64,000 bases of DNA, taken from NCBI GenBank assembly GCA_902777605.1, contig CACYUI010000010.1, positions 34,065 through 98,064 of the forward strand, in the 5' to 3' direction. The position numbers and the translations under genes are program-made. Numbering within the stretch: the first letter of the stretch is position 1; every line of letters begins with the position of its first letter. Below, one piece after another: positions 34,875-42,221 of the stretch. The stretch is from an uncultured bacterium (GTDB taxonomy: Bacteria; Cyanobacteriota; Vampirovibrionia; Gastranaerophilales; Gastranaerophilaceae). Under the pieces are notes generated by a model. It did not search any database and was not told the origin of the DNA. It saw nothing but the letters and a program-made list of their open reading frames with translations.

Positions 34875-34921
34875 AATAATACTCTCTAAACCTCAAATAA
34901 ATTTTAACATAAAAATAATTC

Positions 34922-34950
34922 TTGACTTAAAAATATGTTCTTGATACCAT
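34922..34950 (+). promoter_or_regulatory. promoter of tRNA-Lys/rpsU
   Basis: TTGACT (about 34922-34927) is followed after 17 bases by TACCAT. It is the best sigma-70 candidate upstream of the tRNA. Confidence 0.5.
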
Positions 34951-35013
34951 AATACTTGTGGTTAATCCATAGCCGAAATATTTGAGGTTTTGAAAACATA
35001 AAATATGACATTT

Positions 35014-35086
35014 GCGCTTGTAGCTCAGCAGGTAGAGCACTCCCCTTTTAAGGGATAGGTCGCGCGTTCGAATCGCGCCAAGCGCA
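35014..35086 (+). tRNA. tRNA-Lys (anticodon TTT)
   Basis: The acceptor stem pairs GCGCTTG with CAAGCGC, the discriminator is A, the anticodon loop CTTTTAA reads UUU, and the T-arm contains CGTTCGAATCG. CCA is not encoded. It is followed by rpsU and probably co-transcribed with it. Confidence 0.95.
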
Positions 35087-35128
35087 ATTTTACTAAAATA
35101 ATATGCTATAAAGGTGGTGAAAATATAA

Positions 35129-35302
35129 ATGGCAGAAGTTAAAGTAGGCGAAAACGAAAGTATCGAAAGCGCTTTAAGAAGATTCAAAAAGAAAATTCAA
35201 AAAGCAGGTATCTTATCAGAAGTTAAAAAGCGTGAAAGATATGAAAAGCCTAGCGTAAAGAGAAAACGCAAATCAGAAGCAGCTCGCAAACGCAAGGTAT
35301 AA
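35129..35302 (+). CDS. rpsU: ribosomal protein bS21
   Basis: A small basic 30S protein of 57 residues ([20 protein letters not shown], then KKIQKAGIL, and a Lys/Arg-rich tail ending RKRKV). bS21 takes part in mRNA recognition by the 30S subunit. AAGGTGG precedes the ATG at a suitable distance. The gene directly follows tRNA-Lys and has its own terminator. Confidence 0.95.
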   Translation: MAEVKVGENESIESALRRFKKKIQKAGILSEVKKRERYEKPSVKRKRKSEAARKRKV

Positions 35303-35317
35303 GATAGAAATAAAAAA

Positions 35318-35346
35318 GACTCGGAAATAATTTTCCGAGTCTTTTT
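35318..35346 (+). terminator. rpsU terminator
   Basis: The stem GACTCGGAAA / TTTCCGAGTC is followed by TTTTT. The 280-base spacer to the next gene holds this terminator and the sigma-28-type promoter region. Confidence 0.92.
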
Positions 35347-35487
35347 AGTTAATTACATTATTACCAGTATTATTTCAACAAAAAACATCAATCCCACCGT
35401 CATTCTTGAAGAAAAAAATATTAATATTTACTCCTGAATAATTGCCATAACTATCTAATAACTTGCATCGTTTACTTTTTGTAAAGA

Positions 35488-35539
35488 ATTGTAACAATAT
35501 TTCTCAAAATCCTAAAGTTTTCTAAAATTATGCCGATAT
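35488..35539 (+). promoter_or_regulatory. sigma-28 (FliA/SigD) promoter with upstream ATTGTAACAAT box
   Basis: TAAAGTTT (35513-35520), exactly 11 bases, then GCCGATAT (35532-35539): a full match to the flagellar sigma-28/SigD consensus. The palindromic ATTGTAACAAT lies at 35488-35498. The whole arrangement aligns with the minus-strand promoter at 14955-15005, including spacing and the ATATATG after the -10. Confidence 0.9.
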
Positions 35540-35582
35540 ATATGGTAACGAAACTAAAAAAAGGAAAAAGGAGAATTAAATT

Positions 35583-37223
35583 ATGGGTATGTCAGCATCA
35601 CAAGCAAGATTGATTGCTTTAACCGCAAGAATGAACGACATAGAGTACCAAGGTCAACAAATCAACCAACAGCGTACTACTTTGTCAAGTCAAATTAATG
35701 CACTATATAATAGCTTGCTAGATATGGATGTTCCAACTCCACCATCTACACAGGATTTTACAAAGGTCGTCTATTCAGGCACACAAGATGCATCAAAATT
35801 TAATTTAGATAATGTTGTTCCTACCGGCAAAAACTCTTCAGGGAAGGATACATATTCTATTGATTTTAAATATCAAATGGCTGGTCATGCTGTATCGAAA
35901 AATACAAATTCAGCAACTATAACAAATACTTCACATTATTTAACATATAAGAGCATAACAGCAGACGATGTTAAGTCTTCTTTATTCACTGATGTAAACA
36001 AGTATAAATCTGGCGACCAAATAACAAAACCAGAGGACTTACCTGAATATGATAGTAATAATCCTGAAGCTGATGATATATTGATTAAAACAACCGTTGG
36101 AGCATATAATAATTTACCAAACAGAACTGGATTACAAGTATATGATATAAACGGAAATGAAATCACTAATAATATTCCAAGTGATAATAGCACTGTAATA
36201 TATGTGAAAACAAATACTTCTGCAATCAAAGACGAAAAAAGCTCCGCTTATGCATTGGTGGATAAAACAGATACTACTACTGGTGAAGGCGATGATGCTG
36301 TAACAACCACTACATATAATAACATATATAATGTTGACAAAACTACAGAAACAAATATTAAATCTTATTTAACTGACGAAAATATTGCTTCATTAGGACT
36401 ATATTATGTAGAAAATCCTGGTAGTAGAGAATCAGTTGCAACATTAATCACATCTGTTGATCAATTAAAAGATTATTTAGGTTCAAATTTAGATAATTTT
36501 TCTCATATAGTCAAACGTGATTACACAAATCAAGGATTAGAATATACCAATCCAAACTATCAATCATCAAATTCTACAGGGTTATCTGTTGGCGATATGC
36601 CTGTTATGGAAATGAAGAATGCAAGAGAAGTTCTTGGAGATAGCTATGATGATTACATTACAGCATTAAAGCATTCATTCCCAGAACTGGCAAAACTTAG
36701 TGATGAAGAAATCGCAGATAAGTTCTATGTATATATTGAAAAAACTTCATCTGGGACTAATGTTCCACACTTTATTAAAAAGGATGAGATGAGTGCATTT
36801 AACAATAATGACTCAACATCTGTAAGATCATACGAATATGACGAAGATGGCACATACACAAATACCGAGAACAAGAAAAACTGTGAGCTTGAATTTGATG
36901 TAAGCACGGGTAGAATCACTAAGGTCGGTATTCCTGACGGTAACGGTCAAGTTATTTGGGTAGACATTAAAGCAGAAACAGTCACCGATGATGTAGCATA
37001 TAACGATGCTTTCAATGAATACGAATATAAAAAACATTTATATGATAAACAACAAAAAGAAATTAACGCTAAGACATCAATAATCCAAGCAGAAGACAAG
37101 AACCTTGAATTGAAGTTAACAAGATTAGACAATGAAAGAAATGCAGTTAACACAGAAATTGAAGCAGTTAAGAAAGTTGTAGATGATAACATCCAAAAAT
37201 CATTCAAAACATTCTCAGGCTAG
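35583..37223 (+). CDS. sigma-28-controlled coiled-coil protein, unknown function
   Basis: A 546-residue protein with no signal peptide or membrane helix. The N-terminal 50 residues (SQARLIALTARMNDIEYQGQ, QINQQRTTLSSQ) and C-terminal 80 residues are amphipathic coiled coils. The middle, about 400 residues, is Asn/Thr/Asp-rich and probably beta-structured. This helical ends/variable middle plan is that of flagellin and hook-associated proteins, though no flagellin sequence match is apparent. The C-terminal motif VNTEIEAVK...NIQKSF is shared with the 19061 protein. GGAG precedes the start. Export by the flagellar apparatus is an inference from promoter and architecture. Confidence 0.75.
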   Translation: MGMSASQARLIALTARMNDIEYQGQQINQQRTTLSSQINALYNSLLDMDVPTPPSTQDFTKVVYSGTQDASKFNLDNVVPTGKNSSGKDTYSIDFKYQMAGHAVSKNTNSATITNTSHYLTYKSITADDVKSSLFTDVNKYKSGDQITKPEDLPEYDSNNPEADDILIKTTVGAYNNLPNRTGLQVYDINGNEITNNIPSDNSTVIYVKTNTSAIKDEKSSAYALVDKTDTTTGEGDDAVTTTTYNNIYNVDKTTETNIKSYLTDENIASLGLYYVENPGSRESVATLITSVDQLKDYLGSNLDNFSHIVKRDYTNQGLEYTNPNYQSSNSTGLSVGDMPVMEMKNAREVLGDSYDDYITALKHSFPELAKLSDEEIADKFYVYIEKTSSGTNVPHFIKKDEMSAFNNNDSTSVRSYEYDEDGTYTNTENKKNCELEFDVSTGRITKVGIPDGNGQVIWVDIKAETVTDDVAYNDAFNEYEYKKHLYDKQQKEINAKTSIIQAEDKNLELKLTRLDNERNAVNTEIEAVKKVVDDNIQKSFKTFSG

Positions 37224-37248
37224 GTACTACATACATAGACTGATGGTC

Positions 37249-37298
37249 GGCAGACATTAATCAAAACCGCAAAACCGTATAAATGATACAAGTCTGCC
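37249..37298 (+). other. 3' inverted repeat
   Basis: GGCAGAC (37249-37255) and GTCTGCC (37292-37298) can pair downstream of the 546-residue protein gene. The role is unknown. Confidence 0.4.
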
Positions 37299-37367
37299 TC
37301 AGGGTCAAACTAGTAACAAAATACATCAACCCAAAAACATTAGATAAACACCGGATATAAAATAAAA

Positions 37368-37393
37368 GAGACTCTTTAGAGTCTCTTTTTTTG
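37368..37393 (+). terminator. Rho-independent terminator
   Basis: The stem AGAGACTC / GAGTCTCT (37368-37386) is followed by a T-run. Confidence 0.85.
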
Positions 37394-37418
37394 TAATCAT
37401 TGTTTTACATTTACAATT

Positions 37419-37504
37419 ATTCCCTCACCCCAACCCTCTCCATTAGGAGAGGGTGCAGTGTAATTCCTCGCCTGATGGAGAGGGTTGGGGTGAGGGAACA
37501 ATAA
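37419..37504 (+). repeat. palindromic repeat element, intergenic copy
   Basis: TCCCTCACCCCAACCCTCTC at the left end is the inverted complement of GAGAGGGTTGGGGTGAGGGA at the right end, forming a long hairpin with an internal smaller one. A diverged half-copy lies inside the DUF3326 gene (39674-39715). Confidence 0.88.
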
Positions 37505-37515
37505 CTACATTACAT

Positions 37516-38865
37516 TTACCCCTCTTCAGAAACCGACTCACTACATTCTGTTTCTTTTACTATTTCCAGTTGAGTAATACGAGCGCCATCTACTTCTTTA
37601 ACAGTAAATGTTAAATATTTGTATGAAACAGAATCACCAACCTCTGCAATTCTACCAAGTAATTTTACAACTAACCCTGCAATTGTATCGACATCATCTT
37701 CTTCTTTTAGCTCTTCATCATTAAGCCCGAAATACTCAGCAAGCTCATCTAAACGCATCATAGCGTTCGCTAAATATGTTCTTTCTCCTACTTGTTGGAT
37801 ATTTACACCCTCTTCTTCGTCAAATTCGTCTTGAACCTCACCGATAATTTCTTCCAAAACATCTTCAAGAGTAATCAATCCGGCAGTACCGCCAAATTCA
37901 TCAACTACAACAGCCATTTGTATATGCTGTTTTTTAAACTCTTTCATTAGATTATCTAATGTCATCGTTTCTGGAATTAAAATCAGCGGTCTTATAAGAG
38001 CTTTTATAGAATATTCTTCTTTCGTAAGCGCAATTGAGTACAAATCTTTTACATGCACAAAGCCAATAATTTTATCAATGTTTTCATTCTCATAAACAGG
38101 ATATCTTGTGTATCCGTTTTCAAGTGCAAGCTTATTTAAATCATCATATCCTATATCGTCAGGAACACAAATCATATCCGTTCTGGGTATCATAACCTGC
38201 TTTGCCATAAGATCAGAAAACTTAAACATGTTGTGAAGCATTTCTGCCTCGGTTTCATTTAAAACACCCTCGTTATAGCTTGCATCTACTAACATATCAA
38301 GTTCCTCGGTGGAATGCACAAGTGATTCATCAACAGAATCTGCTTTTAATATTTTGAGTAAATAATCTCCCGAAACTTGCAGCAGCCAAACGAAAGGTTT
38401 TAAAATTTTTATAAACAAGCTCATCGGAGCAGCAATTACTAAAGCAAAAGACTCAGTATGTTTTAGAGCCAAACACTTCGGGAGCTGCTCTCCCAATAGA
38501 ACATGGAAATATGTAACAAGAATAAATGCTACAGGAAGCGCAACTGCATGCGCAGCTATTTCTGAATGTGCAAAAGGCAAAATCTCTATTATGGGCTCAA
38601 GCAGCTTTGCTAATGTATCATCGGCAACCCAACCTAAAGCTATACTTGCAATAGTTACACCTAATTGTGCTGCTGCAAGCATTTTATTCATATCTTCTGT
38701 AAGAGAAAGAGCAACCTTTGCGTTATTATTTCCTTCATTAATTAATTGCTCTAAGCGAGTTTTACGAACTTTTACGAGCGCAAATTCTGCTGATACAAAA
38801 AAACCGTTAACAAAAAGCAAAAATATAATTACGAAAATATTTAAAAATATGTCAGATAAGTCCAT
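37516..38865 (-). CDS. CNNM/HlyC-type membrane protein (DUF21-CBS-CorC)
   Basis: A 449-residue protein with an N-terminal DUF21 membrane domain of four helices (first helix DIFLNIFVIIFLLFVNGFFV), a pair of CBS domains (about residues 205-335, including MIPRTDMICVP) and a C-terminal CorC/HlyC domain. Family members are linked to magnesium or cobalt export; older annotations call them hemolysins. It is probably monocistronic. Confidence 0.9.
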   Translation of the reverse strand: MDLSDIFLNIFVIIFLLFVNGFFVSAEFALVKVRKTRLEQLINEGNNNAKVALSLTEDMNKMLAAAQLGVTIASIALGWVADDTLAKLLEPIIEILPFAHSEIAAHAVALPVAFILVTYFHVLLGEQLPKCLALKHTESFALVIAAPMSLFIKILKPFVWLLQVSGDYLLKILKADSVDESLVHSTEELDMLVDASYNEGVLNETEAEMLHNMFKFSDLMAKQVMIPRTDMICVPDDIGYDDLNKLALENGYTRYPVYENENIDKIIGFVHVKDLYSIALTKEEYSIKALIRPLILIPETMTLDNLMKEFKKQHIQMAVVVDEFGGTAGLITLEDVLEEIIGEVQDEFDEEEGVNIQQVGERTYLANAMMRLDELAEYFGLNDEELKEEDDVDTIAGLVVKLLGRIAEVGDSVSYKYLTFTVKEVDGARITQLEIVKETECSESVSEEG

Positions 38866-38939
38866 ATACTCTCATTTACCTTGCCTAATAATTTTACTAT
38901 AGAGTAAGATATTTTGCAAATCTGTGATACAATCAGATT

Positions 38940-39923
38940 ATGAAGACAGGAGTATTTATAGTACCGACAGGAATTGGAGCCTCAATAGGAGGTTTTGCCG
39001 GTGATGCAAGCATTTGGGCAAGAAAGATTGCACAGAAATGTAAACTTATTGTTAATCCAAATGTAGTTAATGCCGCTTGTTTCTCGGGAATAACAGATAA
39101 CATGCTCTATGTAGAAGGATATACATTAGATGAATTTTTTAGGGGTAAATGTAGCTTAGAACAATCTTATAACAACAAAATCGGAGTAGTATTCGATAAA
39201 TCAATTCCTCAGAGAATATTAAATGTGCATATAAATACAATTAACGCAGTTAAAACAGTTTATGGAATCGATATTATAGGATATGAGATTACAGAGAAAG
39301 AAGTCGGAGTCAAGTTTTTCATCGACTCTTCTGGTACATCAATGGGTAATGTTTCCGACTTAAGCACTATTAAAACTGCGGCAGAAAAACTTATCAACAG
39401 AGGAGCGGAAGCAATAGCTATAGTATGCAAATTTCCGGAAGATGAAGGAGAAGATTATGCAAACGGCATAGGTGTTGATCCGGTTGGTGGAGTGGAAGCA
39501 ATAATCTCACATTATATTTCTAAAGAACTAAAAGTTCCCTGTGCACATGCTCCGGCTTTTGATAATATTGAAATATCAACTGATATTGTGGACTCTAGAG
39601 CATCTGCAGAATACATAACACCAACATTTTTACCTTGCATACTGATTGGACTCAGCCAAGCACCGTTGATTATTTCCCCCTCACCCCAGCCCTCTCCCGT
39701 AGGGCGAGGGAGCAATGATAATAATTTATCTGTACACAACATAGATTTTCTCATTGTTCCGTATAATGCAATGGGCTGCATTCCAGTTTTGGAGATGACA
39801 AAACTTCGCAAGAAAATATATGCAATAAAAGAAAATAAAACCGTCTTGGATGTTACCCCAGAGAAAATTCATGTAAGATGTGATATAATAAATACATATG
39901 AAGAATTATTGGAGCTAATATAG
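38940..39923 (+). CDS. DUF3326 protein with in-frame palindromic repeat insertion
   Basis: The 327 residues match the DUF3326 family found in cyanobacteria and plants (VPTGIGASIGGFAGDA, VNAACFSG, CAHAPAF, PTFLPCILIGLSQAP, VPYNAMGCIPVLE, KENKTVLDVT). The biochemical function is unknown. Between LSQAPLI and NLSVHNIDF an extra segment, SPSPQPSPVGRGSNDN, is encoded by a half-copy of the palindromic repeat at 37419, inserted in frame. TACAAT lies six bases before the ATG and no ribosome site is visible, so the transcript may be leaderless. The pilin-like gene starts two bases after its stop. Confidence 0.88.
   Translation: MKTGVFIVPTGIGASIGGFAGDASIWARKIAQKCKLIVNPNVVNAACFSGITDNMLYVEGYTLDEFFRGKCSLEQSYNNKIGVVFDKSIPQRILNVHINTINAVKTVYGIDIIGYEITEKEVGVKFFIDSSGTSMGNVSDLSTIKTAAEKLINRGAEAIAIVCKFPEDEGEDYANGIGVDPVGGVEAIISHYISKELKVPCAHAPAFDNIEISTDIVDSRASAEYITPTFLPCILIGLSQAPLIISPSPQPSPVGRGSNDNNLSVHNIDFLIVPYNAMGCIPVLEMTKLRKKIYAIKENKTVLDVTPEKIHVRCDIINTYEELLELI
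39674..39715 (+). repeat. palindromic repeat element, in-gene half copy
   Basis: CCCTCACCCCAGCCCTCTCC followed by GTAGGGCGAGGGAG matches the left part of the intergenic element at 37419 and is translated as part of the DUF3326 gene. Confidence 0.85.
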
Positions 39924-39924
39924 T

Positions 39925-40731
39925 ATGAAATTTTTTCAAAAAGGATTTACCATTGCCGAATTACTTTTAGTAATAGCTATTATTGGTATAGTTTCTGCAA
40001 TGGGAGCATCTATTACAAAAAAAACTACGGAAAAAGCATATAATTTGTTTTATTATACAGGTTTTACAAACTTATACAATGCTTATGCAGATACAAAAAT
40101 AAATAGTGGAAAAACTGAATCAAATAGAGTTGGTGGAGGCACTTGTAACATAAATATCAGTACTCCAATTTGCCATATTAACAACCTGTTAGGAACAACC
40201 GCATATAATGGCAATGGTGGTTTTACAATTATAGCAAGAAACGGTATCACTTATGAATTTGAAGTGAATAATGATATATCACCAATTCTAATGGGAATCC
40301 CACAACCAAAAACAAGAAATAATCCAAATGGTAGAGTTTTTGTTATGATTATGCCTACACAAAGCGATGGTTCTACAGGAATTGAGCGTGGGGAATACTT
40401 GATAATGGTAGATACAAATAAATTCAGCGGTGCATCGGGAATTATTCCAGGTAGACCGTATTTGCACTTAGGTAGTAGAAGAGATTTGTTGCCAACATAT
40501 ATCGATGATGGTATAAAAGGCAGAATGCGTACAGATTTGACATCAGGACAAACTGCCTATAACCACATTGATGAATACTATAGTTATGATCAGGCAATAT
40601 GCAGCGCATTAAAGAAAAGAAATCCAAGAAATTTTTCCGGAAGTATTATATTAAAATGCGAAGATGTTTCAAATGTTCCTGCATTTACAAGTACAGCCAT
40701 TAAATTTGCAGACCCAAGAAGAGCAAAATAA
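39925..40731 (+). CDS. type IV pilin-like/pseudopilin protein
   Basis: A 268-residue protein with a class III prepilin signal: KFFQKG, cleavage before FTIAELLLVIAIIGIV, with Glu at +5. The remaining 225 residues form a Gly/Asn-rich globular domain with four Cys. It would be processed by PilD-type peptidase and assembled in a pilus or type II-like pseudopilus. The pilus machinery genes are not in the window. GGAGC lies upstream of the start. Confidence 0.85.
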   Translation: MKFFQKGFTIAELLLVIAIIGIVSAMGASITKKTTEKAYNLFYYTGFTNLYNAYADTKINSGKTESNRVGGGTCNINISTPICHINNLLGTTAYNGNGGFTIIARNGITYEFEVNNDISPILMGIPQPKTRNNPNGRVFVMIMPTQSDGSTGIERGEYLIMVDTNKFSGASGIIPGRPYLHLGSRRDLLPTYIDDGIKGRMRTDLTSGQTAYNHIDEYYSYDQAICSALKKRNPRNFSGSIILKCEDVSNVPAFTSTAIKFADPRRAK

Positions 40732-40739
40732 CAAATATA

Positions 40740-40771
40740 AAAACCTCGTTTTTAATAAACGAGGTTTTTTA
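40740..40771. terminator. bidirectional terminator
   Basis: The stem AAAACCTCGTTT / AAACGAGGTTTT ends the pilin-like gene and the convergent trigger factor gene. Confidence 0.9.
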
Positions 40772-40790
40772 GCATATAATTGTATTTTTA

Positions 40791-42083
40791 TTATTTTAAA
40801 TTCACCTTGTTGTTATCTGCTAAGAACTTAGTTACCTTTTCATTTAATGCCTGTTGAGATAGTGCATTAAATACCCCTGGAGTTTGAGATAACTGCTTAA
40901 TCATAGTCTGTGCATCTATTTGGTACATTTGACTAAGCTCTGACAATTTAGCACCAAAATCTGCTTGAGTAACAGTTATTTTTTCTTCTTTGGCTATTTT
41001 ATCAATTACCAAAGAGTTTTTAACCCTTACTGCAGCATCTTCTTTTAAACTGTTCATTATATTGTCATAACCTTGTGCTTCAACTGCTTGTTCCCATGTA
41101 AAGCCTTGAGATGCAAGTTTTTGTTTATATTCTTCTGCAAGTTCGTTAGCTTCTCTATCTATCATGGATTGCTGAATTTCAACCTTAGCCTCTGATGTAA
41201 TTTTTTCAAATATTGCTTTTTCAGAATTCATTCTGTCTATATCAGCCTTTTGAGTATCCAAATATTTTTGCACATCAGCTTTCAAATCATCAACAGTCTT
41301 GAAAGGTCCAACCTTTTGTGCAAATTCATCATTTAATTCCGGCAAAACTTTTGTCTTAATTTCATTTATTTTACACTTAAATGTTGCAGGCTGTCCGGCT
41401 AATTTCTTTTCATGATATTCCTCTGGGAACTTTACTTCAATTTCAAAATCTTCTCCCAAAGTTCTATCAACTAATTGTTCAGCAAATCCAGGTATAAAAC
41501 TTGAGTGAGCTAAATCTAATGTATAATTTTTGGCATCACCATGTTCAATCTTTTCGCCATTTGAATAGCCGTCAAAATCGAAAACTACTATATCATCAGA
41601 TTTTGTTTTTCTGTCTGTAACAACAACCGTTGTTGCATATTGTTCAAGCATTGCATTAACAGAATTTTGAAGGGCATCCTCAGGAGTTTTGTACTCTTCA
41701 ACATCAATTGTTAAGCCTTTATATTGACCTAATGTTACTTCCGGTCTTAATTCAATTTTTGCAACAATTTTTAAATCTTCACCGATATTAAAATCATAAG
41801 ATTCAACATATGGTTGTGCAACGACATCAAAATCATTTTCTTTAATAACATCTGTAAATATTTTAGGAAGAGCATTCTCTAAAGCTTCATGTTTAATTCT
41901 CTCTTCACCTATATTTTGTTCAACAATATTTCTCGGAGCCTTACCTTTTCTAAATCCGGGAATATTTACATATTGCGCCAATCTTTTTGCTGCATTATTA
42001 TAATAATTTACAGCATCTTTAGCTGGTACAACAATATCAACTTTAACGATATTGTTTTCTTGTTTTTCAATAGTTGTGTTCAT
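40791..42083 (-). CDS. tig: trigger factor
   Basis: The ribosome-bound chaperone and peptidyl-prolyl isomerase. The 430 residues include the N-terminal ribosome-binding domain with the signature PGFRKGKAPRNIVEQ, the PPIase domain (about residues 150-235; DDIVVFDFDGYSNGE) and the helical C-terminal domain. AGAGGATA precedes the start. No clpP or clpX follows downstream. Confidence 0.96.
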   Translation of the reverse strand: MNTTIEKQENNIVKVDIVVPAKDAVNYYNNAAKRLAQYVNIPGFRKGKAPRNIVEQNIGEERIKHEALENALPKIFTDVIKENDFDVVAQPYVESYDFNIGEDLKIVAKIELRPEVTLGQYKGLTIDVEEYKTPEDALQNSVNAMLEQYATTVVVTDRKTKSDDIVVFDFDGYSNGEKIEHGDAKNYTLDLAHSSFIPGFAEQLVDRTLGEDFEIEVKFPEEYHEKKLAGQPATFKCKINEIKTKVLPELNDEFAQKVGPFKTVDDLKADVQKYLDTQKADIDRMNSEKAIFEKITSEAKVEIQQSMIDREANELAEEYKQKLASQGFTWEQAVEAQGYDNIMNSLKEDAAVRVKNSLVIDKIAKEEKITVTQADFGAKLSELSQMYQIDAQTMIKQLSQTPGVFNALSQQALNEKVTKFLADNNKVNLK

Positions 42084-42221
42084 ATACTTATCCTCTTTTC
42101 TTTTATTACTTCTAAACTACTACAAACAAAGTATATATGCAAGAAAAGGAAGTATTGTAAATATGAAAAGAATTGAATTTAATATTTTTTTTATAATTTG
42201 TTTATGTAATAATGTAGCATT

